A stretch of DNA of 24,765 bases from RHKX01 sp964641695 (GTDB lineage: Bacteria > Actinomycetota > Thermoleophilia > Solirubrobacterales > 70-9), in assembly GCA_964641695.1 (NCBI GenBank), contig CAZXKG010000030.1, positions 1 through 24,765 on the forward strand, given 5' to 3'. Below the pieces are notes generated by a model, which saw only the letters and a list, made by a program, of their open reading frames with translations, was not told the origin of the DNA and made no database searches. Of this stretch, positions 15,534 through 22,936 are shown in pieces. A program made the translations under genes and the position numbers. The first letter of the stretch is position 1. Every line of letters begins with the position of its first letter.

Positions 15534-16295
15534 ATGGATCAACTCAGGGAGATCGGAGCGATCCTCGGTTTCGTCGCGTTCGGGGGCCTGGCGGTTCTCG
15601 TCTTCATGACGTTCCAGCAGGCTCGCCATCTACGGCGCCTTCGCGAGTGGGCGGGCCGCTCGCCTGAGCGCGCCCTCGCCGACGCCGAGCGGGTCAGCTC
15701 GACCGCGGCCGAGGTGGCGGCCGCCGAGGGGATCGAGCACGAGCGGCCCGGTCGCCTCGATCACCTGCGGGGCGAGCTCGCCTTCCGCTACGAGGAGCTC
15801 GATCGCCGCAGCCCCGTCAGCCCCGCGATCCTCTTCGCCGGCCTGCTGGCGCTGCTCGTCGCCGCGGCGATCCTGACCAGCGGCTTCGGCCTGCTCGGAT
15901 CCGACGAGGCGACGACCGGCGGCTCGCCGCAGCGCGGTCAGGGCGGGGGCGGCGGAGTCGAGAAGCAGCGAAGCATCGAGGTCGCGGTGCTCAACGGGAC
16001 GGCCCCGATCGAGGGCGGTGTCGGCGTGCCGGGGGTCGCGAAGACGGCGAGCGGCTTCGTCCGGGATCTCGACGGCTTCAAGGTCGGCGAGGTGACCGAC
16101 GCGGGCAGCTACCCGACCAGCGTGGTGATGTTCAAGGACGGCTCCAAGCGTGAGGCACGGGATCTCGCTGCCGCGCTGGAGCCGACGCTCGGTCCGCTCG
16201 AGACGGAGCTGATGACCCCCGACATCCAGACGGTGGCCGGCGACGCCGAGGTCGCCCTCGTGATCGGGCTCGACGACCAGACCCTGAGCGAGTAG
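15534..16295 (+). CDS. Membrane protein with LytR_C domain (first of a pair)
   Basis: A 253-residue protein with two hydrophobic segments, at about residues 7-27 and 97-120, separated by a charged cytoplasmic helix region. The external ~95 residues read EVAVLNGTAPIEGGVGVPGV, then VGEVTDAGSYPTSVVMFKDG and AALEPTLG. VLNGT, the Y-P-T strand and the A-A-L helix are the marks of the LytR C-terminal domain (LytR_C, PF13399). There is no LytR-CpsA-Psr catalytic domain, so it cannot be a wall-polymer ligase by itself; a binding or structural role near glycan assembly is the best guess. The next gene encodes a similar protein. The ATG is 3 bases after the dehydratase stop, so they are co-transcribed. 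Confidence 0.82.
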   Translation: MDQLREIGAILGFVAFGGLAVLVFMTFQQARHLRRLREWAGRSPERALADAERVSSTAAEVAAAEGIEHERPGRLDHLRGELAFRYEELDRRSPVSPAILFAGLLALLVAAAILTSGFGLLGSDEATTGGSPQRGQGGGGGVEKQRSIEVAVLNGTAPIEGGVGVPGVAKTASGFVRDLDGFKVGEVTDAGSYPTSVVMFKDGSKREARDLAAALEPTLGPLETELMTPDIQTVAGDAEVALVIGLDDQTLSE

Positions 16296-16302
16296 GCGCG
16301 GG

Positions 16303-17094
16303 ATGCCCGATCTGGTGCTCCCGATAGCAGCCGAGTCCCTGCTGGGGCGCGACCTGTTCATACCCCTCGGCGGGGTCGCCGCCACGCTGGCGACGCTCGG
16401 GATGCTCCTGCTGCTGCCGATCTACATCACCCAGCGCCGCGAGGTGAAGCGGCTGGTCCGGTGGATGGAGCGGGAGCCGGACGCCGGCACCCGGGAGTTC
16501 GCCGCGATCACCGCCGAGCAGCTCGCCGCCGCCGGTCTGACCCCGTCCGGGACGAGTGCCGCCGCGGAGCGGGTCACCTCCGAGCGCCCCGCGCTGGCCC
16601 GTGTCGGCACGGCCGAGCACGCGGCCGCTCTGAAGCGGATGCCGCTCTGGCGGCGCGCCCTGGAGCGTGGGCCCCGGCATCCGCTGGTGATCTCGATCGT
16701 CGCCCTGCTGATCGCCGCCGCGATCGTCCTGGGGGTCGGCTCGCTGCTGCGGCCGGGGGAGAACGAGGGCGACGGGCGCGGGATCGCGCCCTCTGAGATC
16801 GAGGTCGTCATCCTCAACGCGTCCTCCTCCTCCGGCCTCGCCGCGCAGATAGCCGACAGCCTCGCGGCCGACGATTTCGCCGTGCAGGGCACCACCGCCC
16901 TCTCCGAGCCGATCAACAAGTCGGTGGTCAAGTACGCGCCGGGTGCTCGCCGTCAGGCCCGCATCGTCGCCAATCAGTTCGGAGCGACGAGGATCGGCAA
17001 GTTCAACCGCACCGACGAAGCGAACGCGGACGGCGCCTCCGTCCTCGTGATCGCGGGGGAGGACGCAGCCAGGGCCCAGGAAGGTCCGGGCTGA
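16303..17094 (+). CDS. Membrane protein with LytR_C domain (second of a pair)
   Basis: A 263-residue protein with the same plan as its upstream neighbour: an N-terminal hydrophobic segment (about 20-43), a cytoplasmic charged region (to about 120), a second hydrophobic segment (about 127-148) and an external LytR_C-like domain. The domain opens with EIEVVILNASSSSGLAAQIA, followed by GTTALSEPINKSVVKYAPGA and RQARIVANQFGA, the expected VLN, Val-Tyr strand and final helix. Sequence identity to its partner is low outside these anchors, so the duplication is old. The ATG is 7 bases after the preceding stop. Its function is unknown; together with its partner it may form a membrane complex in the glycan locus. 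Confidence 0.8.
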   Translation: MPDLVLPIAAESLLGRDLFIPLGGVAATLATLGMLLLLPIYITQRREVKRLVRWMEREPDAGTREFAAITAEQLAAAGLTPSGTSAAAERVTSERPALARVGTAEHAAALKRMPLWRRALERGPRHPLVISIVALLIAAAIVLGVGSLLRPGENEGDGRGIAPSEIEVVILNASSSSGLAAQIADSLAADDFAVQGTTALSEPINKSVVKYAPGARRQARIVANQFGATRIGKFNRTDEANADGASVLVIAGEDAARAQEGPG

Positions 17095-17104
17095 GGTCGC
17101 CGTC

Positions 17105-17548
17105 TTGAGCGCGCGCGGGTCAGAGGGCTCGGGTGCGGCGAGCGGCAGCCTGGCCTTGTTCTGCCTGCTGCTCGCCCTCGCGGTGGCCGCGTTCGCGCTC
17201 ACCCGCGCGGCGCGCTCCGAGGACGACTTCGTCAACACGGTGGCCCTCACCCCGGAGGTCTCGCTGGCGAGCGCGCGGGAGGAGCCGGCCCGGATCGAGC
17301 TCACGCTCGCCCGCGCCGATGACGACGTCAGCGTGGAAATCGTCGACGGTCGCGGGGGCAGTGGCGGCGCGATGGTCGCGGAGCTGGTGGAAGGCGCCGA
17401 CCTGGACGCCGGGCCGCACTCCTTCGAGTGGGACGGGCGCAACGAGGCCGGCGAGTCGGTGGCGCCGGGCCCCTACGCGATCCGGGTCTCTCTCGGCGAA
17501 GCCGACCGGACGATCCAGCCTCCCGGTCGGATTGAGGTCGTCCCCTGA
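17105..17548 (+). CDS. Small membrane-anchored FlgD Ig-like protein
   Basis: A 147-residue protein: one N-terminal transmembrane segment (about 14-34) and an external beta domain. The C-terminal FEWDGRNEAGESVAPGPYAI with RVSL after it is the hallmark of the FlgD immunoglobulin-like fold (PF13860), which also occurs in many non-flagellar surface proteins. No flagellar genes are here. The start is TTG at 17105, 10 bases after the preceding stop; a GTG at 17133 is in another frame, and I see no better start in frame. The stop overlaps the next ATG by one base. Role unknown; the pattern of short anchors with external binding folds between the dehydratase and ligase genes suggests it takes part in glycan export or assembly. 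Confidence 0.78.
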   Translation: MSARGSEGSGAASGSLALFCLLLALAVAAFALTRAARSEDDFVNTVALTPEVSLASAREEPARIELTLARADDDVSVEIVDGRGGSGGAMVAELVEGADLDAGPHSFEWDGRNEAGESVAPGPYAIRVSLGEADRTIQPPGRIEVVP

Positions 17549-19074
17549 TGGCCGATCCGCTGCTGTGGGTCGGAACGCTCGCCTGCGCGGCGAGCGCGGC
17601 GCTCGGGCTGCTGCCCCTCGAGCGGCGCCTGCGCGCCGGGTTGCTGTGCGCGTCGTTGCTGCTGGCGCCCGTCCTCGTCCTCGCCGACAACTGGCACTCC
17701 GAGAAGCTCGACGCCCTCGCCGCCCATCCCGAGCTCCTCGTTGCCGGAGCGCTGGCGTCCATCGTCGCGCTTCTCGCCTTCGCCGCCCTGCTTCGCGATC
17801 GGCTCTTCCTGCTGCCACCGCTGCTGATCGCGGCGCTGCCGTTCCGGATCCCGGTCGATCTCGGCAGCGGCTCCTCCAACCTGCTGCTTCCGCTCTACGC
17901 CGTGATCGCGGTCGGGATCCTCGCGACCCTGCTCGCGGTGCTGAGGGAGAAGCCGACACGCGAGCCGCCGCCGCCCCGCGCGCTGAGGTTCGTCGGGATC
18001 GCGCTCGCGGGCTGTCTGCTGCTTTATGCGATCCAATCCGCCTACGCCGACGACCCCTCGGCCGCGGCGCAGAACGTCGCCTTCTTCCTCGCCCCGTTCG
18101 CCGCTCTCTACTTCATGCTCGCCGGGGCCGAGTGGGACCGGCCGGCCCTGCGACGGGTCGTTCTCGTGCTCGCGATCGAGGGCGGGGTCTTCGCGCTCGT
18201 CGCCGCGGGCCAGTACCTGAGCGGCGAGCTCTTCTGGAACGACAAGGTGATCGAGGGCAACGAGGCGCACCAGTACTTCCGGGTCAACTCCCTGCTCTGG
18301 GATCCGAACATCCTCGGGCGCTACCTGGCGGTGACGATGGTGGTGCTCGCGGGCATCGTCGCTCACTCCCGCCATGCGCTCGAGCGGCGTCTCGCCGCCG
18401 CCCTCTTCGTGGTCCTGCTGCTCGTCCTCGTCGGCACCTTCTCGCAGTCGAGCATGATCGCCCTCCTGGCCGGCCTGCTCGTCCTGCTCGCCGCGCGCTG
18501 CGGGATCGCCCAGGGCATCGCCGGCGGGGCGGCGGTCCTGCTCGCCCTGGCCGCGTCGATCGCCTTGATCTCGAGCGGTGGGCTGAGCGAGGACGTCGAC
18601 TCCGGCCGCAGCGGCTTGATCGACGGCGGGCTCGAGATCGCCGCCGATCATCCCCTGGCCGGGGTCGGCTCAGGCGGATTCGCCGCGGAGTTCGGCTCGC
18701 GCTTCTACGAGGGGGTGGGCTTCGCGGTAGAGAGCCACACCGAGCCGGTGACCGTCCTCGCCGAGCAGGGCGCGATCGGCCTGATCGCCTACCTGGCCCT
18801 GCTGGCCGTGACGGCGGGTGGGCTGATCCTCGCGACCCGTCCCAGGCTGACGGCACCGGCGGTGGGCCCGCCGCTCGCCGCGGTCCTCGGCGCCGCCTAC
18901 CTGACGATGATCGTCCACAGCATGGGATACGCGGCCTTCCTCACCGATCCGCTCACCTGGGCGATCCTGGCAGTCGCGGTCGGCGCCCTCGGGCCCGCCG
19001 CCGCGGGGTCGGCGAAGGCTGCCTCGCGCGGGGCGGGGCAGGAGCCGGCACCGGACGCCGCGGGAAGCGGCTAG
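17548..19074 (+). CDS. O-antigen ligase/Wzy-like polysaccharide polymerase
   Basis: A 508-residue integral membrane protein with about twelve hydrophobic segments. The O-antigen ligase family (Wzy_C, PF04932) signatures are DPNILGRY (from D252), GTFSQSS near residue 298, and the large external loop RSGLIDGGLEIAADHPLAGVG (H368) followed by SHTEPVTVLAEQG (S396-H397). The loop RSG...HPLxGVG...SHN/T is where the family holds its key Arg and His. It should polymerise or ligate lipid-linked repeat units on the outer face. Ligase and polymerase cannot be told apart from sequence. ATG overlaps the preceding stop by one base, and the flippase follows after 3 bases. The C-terminal tail is alanine- and glycine-rich and cytoplasmic. 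Confidence 0.9.
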   Translation: MADPLLWVGTLACAASAALGLLPLERRLRAGLLCASLLLAPVLVLADNWHSEKLDALAAHPELLVAGALASIVALLAFAALLRDRLFLLPPLLIAALPFRIPVDLGSGSSNLLLPLYAVIAVGILATLLAVLREKPTREPPPPRALRFVGIALAGCLLLYAIQSAYADDPSAAAQNVAFFLAPFAALYFMLAGAEWDRPALRRVVLVLAIEGGVFALVAAGQYLSGELFWNDKVIEGNEAHQYFRVNSLLWDPNILGRYLAVTMVVLAGIVAHSRHALERRLAAALFVVLLLVLVGTFSQSSMIALLAGLLVLLAARCGIAQGIAGGAAVLLALAASIALISSGGLSEDVDSGRSGLIDGGLEIAADHPLAGVGSGGFAAEFGSRFYEGVGFAVESHTEPVTVLAEQGAIGLIAYLALLAVTAGGLILATRPRLTAPAVGPPLAAVLGAAYLTMIVHSMGYAAFLTDPLTWAILAVAVGALGPAAAGSAKAASRGAGQEPAPDAAGSG

Positions 19075-19077
19075 CCG

Positions 19078-20631
19078 ATGCTGGAGCATCTGCGCAGGCT
19101 GCTGACGACGGGCTTCGCCTACACCGCGGCGAGCGTCCTCTCGAAGGTCGTCGCGGTCGCGCTGCTGCCGCTCTACACCGCCTACCTGAGCCCCTCCGAC
19201 TACGGCCAGGCGGAGCTGCTGTTCTCCTCGGTGGTGGCGGCCAGCATCGTCGTCCGCTTCGGGTTGATCGAGGCGCTGCTGCGCTTCTACTACCTGCAGG
19301 ACGTTCGCGGCAACGAGGTGATCCGCACCGGCTTCGCCGCCCTCTTCTGGCTGGCGACCGTCGGCGCCGCGATCGCGATGCCGCTGGCCGCTCCGATCGC
19401 CGACCTGATCGGGCTGGAGTCCGACGGCGCGGCCGAGCTGGTCCAGATCGCGGTCATGGGCCTCTGGGTGCTCACCCTCTACGAGTACCTGGTCACGATC
19501 TTCCGGCTCGACGAGCGCGCCAAGGAGTACTTCGCCTTCACCTTCGGCAACGTCGTGCTGGCGATCCCGCTGACCGTCGTGCTGGTCGTCCCGCTCGACG
19601 GCGGCGCCGGCGGCCTGCTGCTCGGCAGCTACCTGGCGGGCGTGCCGTTCCTGCTCTGGAGGATCTTCGACGAGCGCGACCGGCTCAGCCTGCGGCCCGA
19701 CGTGCCCCTGCTGCGGCGGATGCTCCGCTTCGGCGTGCCGACGATGCCGGCCGAGCTCTCGATCTACGCGCTCGCCTTCATCGACCGGATCATCATCGCC
19801 CGCCAGATCGGCACCGCCGAGCTCGGCCTCTACGCGCTCGCCTTCAAGTTCAGCCAGGCGATCCAGGTGATCGTCCGCGGCTTCCAGCTCGCCTGGCCGC
19901 CGCTGGCCTACTCGATCCGCGACGACGAGGAGGCGAGGCGGACCTACGCGGTCGTGCTCACCGCGTTCACCGCCCTCTGCGGCGTGATCGTGGTCGGGAT
20001 GTGGTTGGAGGCGCGCTGGATCGTCCGCCTGCTCGCCGACGCCGAGTTCTTCGACTCCTACGTGGTGATCGGTCCCCTCGCGCTCGCCGCCGCTCTCTAC
20101 GGCGTCTACCTGGCGCAGGTCGTCGTCCTCGGCCGGACCGGCCGGACCGAGTTCAACTTCCCGGTGACGATCGCCGGCACGATCGTCAACGTCGTCCTCA
20201 ACGTCGTGCTCGTCTCGCTCTGGGGGATCGAGGGCGCGGCGGTCGCGCTGATCGCTTCCTACCTGGTGATCGTCGTGCTGATGTGGATCGTCACCGAGCG
20301 CCTCTTCCCGATCCCCTGGCAGTGGGGGAGGCTGGCCGTGATCACGGTGGCCGGGGCGATCGCGATCGCCGGGGGCGAGCTGCTGCTGCCGACCGAGGGC
20401 GCGGCCGGCCTCCTCTCCCGCGCGCTCGTCGTCGCGCTGTATCCCATCGCGCTCTGGTTCGGCGGTGCCGTCTCCCGCGAGGAGCGTCGCCGGGTGGTCG
20501 AGATCGTCCGCTCGGGCTCTCTGCGCGAGCACTGGGAGCGGATCCGCAGCGAGCAGTCGAGCGAGACGGACGAGCAGGCCCGGGCGCGGACGACGCTGGA
20601 GACAGAAACCCGCGACCAGGACCACCTCTGA
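19078..20631 (+). CDS. Wzx-type polysaccharide flippase (MOP superfamily)
   Basis: A 517-residue multi-spanning protein that should flip an undecaprenyl-linked oligosaccharide to the outer face. It opens with GFAYTAASVLSKVVAVALLP and YTAYLSPSDYGQAELLF, the standard N-terminus of the Polysacc_synt family. About fourteen hydrophobic segments follow, including FGVPTMPAELSIYALAFIDR, the block that starts the second half of the MOP fold, and IGTAELGLYALAFKFSQAIQ. The C-terminal ~50 residues are charged and cytoplasmic. It is the last gene of the glycan locus: the 106-bp repeat array begins 1 base after its TGA. The substrate is presumably the product of this locus, since dehydratase, polymerase and flippase are all here. 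Confidence 0.92.
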   Translation: MLEHLRRLLTTGFAYTAASVLSKVVAVALLPLYTAYLSPSDYGQAELLFSSVVAASIVVRFGLIEALLRFYYLQDVRGNEVIRTGFAALFWLATVGAAIAMPLAAPIADLIGLESDGAAELVQIAVMGLWVLTLYEYLVTIFRLDERAKEYFAFTFGNVVLAIPLTVVLVVPLDGGAGGLLLGSYLAGVPFLLWRIFDERDRLSLRPDVPLLRRMLRFGVPTMPAELSIYALAFIDRIIIARQIGTAELGLYALAFKFSQAIQVIVRGFQLAWPPLAYSIRDDEEARRTYAVVLTAFTALCGVIVVGMWLEARWIVRLLADAEFFDSYVVIGPLALAAALYGVYLAQVVVLGRTGRTEFNFPVTIAGTIVNVVLNVVLVSLWGIEGAAVALIASYLVIVVLMWIVTERLFPIPWQWGRLAVITVAGAIAIAGGELLLPTEGAAGLLSRALVVALYPIALWFGGAVSREERRRVVEIVRSGSLREHWERIRSEQSSETDEQARARTTLETETRDQDHL

Positions 20632-20637
20632 CGGGCC

Positions 20638-20660
20638 GGGAGCGCCCAGCTCGCGCTCCT
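20638..20660 (+). terminator. Hairpin directly after the flippase gene (first repeat unit)
   Basis: A 7-bp GC stem (plus a G-U closing pair) with a 7-base loop begins 7 bases after the flippase stop. There is no U tract, so it would be a weak or Rho-assisted stop, or simply part of the repeat structure. Confidence 0.35.
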
Positions 20661-20793
20661 CGTCGGCTCACGTGTGAGAACACGCTTCGCCTCCTGCGTC
20701 GCACGATCTGAACGCTCCCGACCTCGTCAGATGTCGAAGGGCCGGGAGCGCCCAGCTCGCGCTCCTCGTCGGCTCACGTGTGAGAACACGCTT

Positions 20794-20893
20794 NNNNNNN
20801 NNNNNNNNNNNNNNNNNNNNNNNNNNNNNNNNNNNNNNNNNNNNNNNNNNNNNNNNNNNNNNNNNNNNNNNNNNNNNNNNNNNNNNNNNNNNN
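20794..20893. other. Scaffold gap (100 N) inside the repeat array
   Basis: A placeholder gap. Left and right flanks carry the same repeat, and the spacing across it (155 bases between unit starts) is not a multiple of 106, so the gap length is not real. Confidence 0.98.
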
Positions 20894-21039
20894 GGGCCGG
20901 GAGCGCCCAGCTCGCGCTCCTCGTCGGCTCACGTGTGAGAACACGCTTCGCCTCCTGCGTCGCACGATCTGAACGCTCCCGACCTCGTCAGATGTCGAAG
21001 GGCCGTCAGGCTTGCGTCTCGGCCGCTCCGCGAGCTAGC

Positions 21040-21055
21040 GTGAGCGCGCGCTCAC
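21040..21055. promoter_or_regulatory. Perfect 16-bp palindrome upstream of the DUF3556 gene
   Basis: GTGAGCGCGCGCTCAC reads the same on both strands and lies 51 bases before the ATG at 21107. It overlaps a possible promoter: TTGCGT (21012-21017), 18 bases, TAGCGT (21036-21041). This placement fits a repressor operator, for example of the TetR type, but no regulator gene is in the window. Confidence 0.5.
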
Positions 21056-21106
21056 CTCGGGCGTCGCGGCAATCGGGGACCACGGACAGGGAGGGTTACG
21101 ACGGAT

Positions 21107-22936
21107 ATGGGGTTTCTGACGCCTTCACCGCCACCGGTGGACGTCGAGGAGTGGCGCAAGCAGCCGCACCTGGCGCGGATCAAACCGCTCGCGCAGGACT
21201 GGGCGTTGAACGGGATGGGGACGCCTAGCGCGATCTTCCTCGTCTACGTCGTCAAGCTCGTCGTCTTCGCCTTCCTCGGCTTCTGGCTGATCTCGTTGAC
21301 GACGCCCGGGGTTGGGTCGATCTGGGAGCTCGGCGACTGGTGGACGCAGCCAGTCGTCTTCCAGAAGGCGGTCGTCTGGCTGCTTCTGTGGGAGGTGGTC
21401 GGGTTGGGCTGCGGCTCGATGCCGCTGACCTTCCGCTTCTCGCCTCCGATCGGCGGGATCCTCTACTGGCTGCGGCCGGGGACGGTGCGGCTGCCGCCGT
21501 GGCCGAGCCGGGTGCCGCTCACCGCCGGCTCGACCCGCACCCCGCTCGACGTCCTGCTCTACGCGGGGGTGCTGGCGAGCGCCGGCTACCTGCTGGTCGC
21601 GGGTGCTTCGGATGCCTCAGGCGCGGCGAGCGGCCTCGACACGGCGCCGATCGTCGTCCTGCTTGCGTTCCTCGCCGCGCTCGGCCTGCGTGACAAGGTC
21701 GCCTTCCTCGCTGCCCGCCCGGAGATCTACACGCCGTTTCTGGTCATCTTCCTGTTCGGTGCGTCGAACATGATCGTCGCTGCGCAGTTCGTCTTCCTCT
21801 GCATCTGGTGGGGGGCCGCGTTCTCGAAGCTCAACCACCACTTCCCGTTCGTGATCTCGGTGATGATCAGCAACACGCCGTGGAACCGCTCGCGACGGAT
21901 GAAGTCGATGCTCTACCGCGACCACCCGGAGGACCTGCGGCCCTCGCGGCACGCGGCCCTCGCGGCACATATGGGCACGGTGATCGAGTTCTTGCTCCCG
22001 GCGCTGCTGTTCCTGACGAGCAAGGGCCCACTCGGCACCTTCGCCGTGATCGGGATGCTGATCTTCCACGTCCACATCACCTCGACCTTCCCGCTCGCGG
22101 TGCCGCTGGAGTGGAACCTGTTCATGATCTTCGGGATCCTCTTCCTCTTCGGCCACTACGGCGACGTGCCGCTCTCCACCCTCGACGATCCGCTGCTGAT
22201 CGCCTACCTGCTGGCGGCCTGCGTCGCGATCCCGGTCCTCGGCAACCTGTTCCCGTCGAAGTTCTCGTTCCTGCCGGCGATGCGTTACTACGCCGGGAAC
22301 TGGGCAACCAGTCAGTGGCTGTTCAGCAAGTCGGCGAAGGCCGAGCGGAAGCTCGACGAGGGGATCAGGAAGCCTGCTCCGATCGTCGTCGACCAGGTGG
22401 CGAAGATCTACGACATGGAGACGGCCGAGCTCTTCCTCAACAAGGGCCTCGCCTTCCGCTCGATGCACTCGCACGGCCGGGCGCTGAACGGGCTCGTCGG
22501 CCGCGCCGTCGACGACGTCGAGGCCTACGACGTGCGCGAGGGGGAGATCGTCTGCGGCGTCGCCTGTGGCTGGAACTTCGGCGACGGGCACCTTCACGAC
22601 GAACAGCTCCTCGCAGCGGTGCAGGAGCGCTGCGGCTACGCGCCTGGTGAGCTGCGGGTGGTGATGCTCGAGTCGCAGCCGATGCAGAAGCAGCGCCAGC
22701 GGTACCGGATCCACGACGCTGCGAGTGGGCTGGTCGAGGAGGGCTGGGTGAACGTCGCCGACATGGTCGATCGCCAGCCGTGGCTGGACCTGAGCTGGGA
22801 CTTCCCGGTCGAGGTGACCGGTGGACCGGGGCGGCAGGTTGCCGACGCTCAACTCGGGATGGCGGCAGCTCCCGGCGCCGCGGCCGGCGAGGAGGAGGGC
22901 TCCCCCGACCCGCCGGCCCAGGTGGGAGCTTCGTGA
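21107..22936 (+). CDS. DUF3556 multi-spanning membrane protein
   Basis: A 609-residue protein of the DUF3556 family known mainly from mycobacteria and relatives. The start MGFLTPSPPPVDVEEWRKQP, then DWWTQPVVFQK, GLGCGSMPLTFRF and GGILYWLRPGTVRLPPWPSR are the family's invariant blocks. The N-terminal ~410 residues contain about nine hydrophobic segments; the C-terminal ~200 residues are soluble and end in an alanine/proline-rich tail. Charged histidine-bearing stretches such as FSKLNHHFPF and FHVHITSTF lie within the membrane part, recalling HTTM-like membrane enzymes, but no activity is known to me. AGGGAGGG at 21088-21095 lies 11 bases before the ATG and is the clearest ribosome site in the region. 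The stop overlaps the next gene's GTG, so the two proteins probably act together. Confidence 0.88.
   Translation: MGFLTPSPPPVDVEEWRKQPHLARIKPLAQDWALNGMGTPSAIFLVYVVKLVVFAFLGFWLISLTTPGVGSIWELGDWWTQPVVFQKAVVWLLLWEVVGLGCGSMPLTFRFSPPIGGILYWLRPGTVRLPPWPSRVPLTAGSTRTPLDVLLYAGVLASAGYLLVAGASDASGAASGLDTAPIVVLLAFLAALGLRDKVAFLAARPEIYTPFLVIFLFGASNMIVAAQFVFLCIWWGAAFSKLNHHFPFVISVMISNTPWNRSRRMKSMLYRDHPEDLRPSRHAALAAHMGTVIEFLLPALLFLTSKGPLGTFAVIGMLIFHVHITSTFPLAVPLEWNLFMIFGILFLFGHYGDVPLSTLDDPLLIAYLLAACVAIPVLGNLFPSKFSFLPAMRYYAGNWATSQWLFSKSAKAERKLDEGIRKPAPIVVDQVAKIYDMETAELFLNKGLAFRSMHSHGRALNGLVGRAVDDVEAYDVREGEIVCGVACGWNFGDGHLHDEQLLAAVQERCGYAPGELRVVMLESQPMQKQRQRYRIHDAASGLVEEGWVNVADMVDRQPWLDLSWDFPVEVTGGPGRQVADAQLGMAAAPGAAAGEEEGSPDPPAQVGAS

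Larger units (their letters stand above)
20633..21005. repeat. 106-bp perfect tandem repeat array, interrupted by a gap
   Basis: Unit one is 20633-20738, unit two starts at 20739 and is cut by N after 55 bases, a further full unit is 20894-20999, and six bases of another follow (21000-21005). All visible copies are identical. 106 is not a multiple of three, so it is not a coding repeat. Each unit can form a 7-bp hairpin GGAGCGC/GCGCTCC (20639-20645 with 20653-20659) and a 5-bp stem CGTGT/ACACG capped by GAGA (20671-20684), a GNRA-type tetraloop. CGCTCCCG (20713-20720) can instead pair with CGGGAGCG of the next unit (20743-20750). The array starts 1 base after the flippase stop, so the first hairpin may act as a terminator. 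Copy number is unknown because of the gap. No gene was found in 20632-21106. Confidence 0.93.

Noticed and set aside
13401..15629. 742-residue minus-strand open frame opposite the dehydratase
   Set aside because: Its composition (His/Asp/Arg/Ala/Glu runs) is typical of a reverse-frame shadow, and the plus strand encodes a complete known enzyme.
17105..17548. A flagellar hook-capping protein
   Set aside because: Only the Ig-like part of FlgD is matched, an anchor precedes it, and no flagellar gene is near.
17133..20711. 1192-residue plus-strand open frame across the ligase and flippase region
   Set aside because: Another frame-shifted shadow made of Arg/Ala/Gly/Pro; the other plus frame has full membrane protein families.
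20633..21005. CRISPR array
   Set aside because: Repeats are 106 bp, adjacent and without spacers, and no cas genes are present.
20674..21228. Open frame running through the N gap and repeats
   Set aside because: The frame depends on a placeholder gap length and the repeat period is not a multiple of three.
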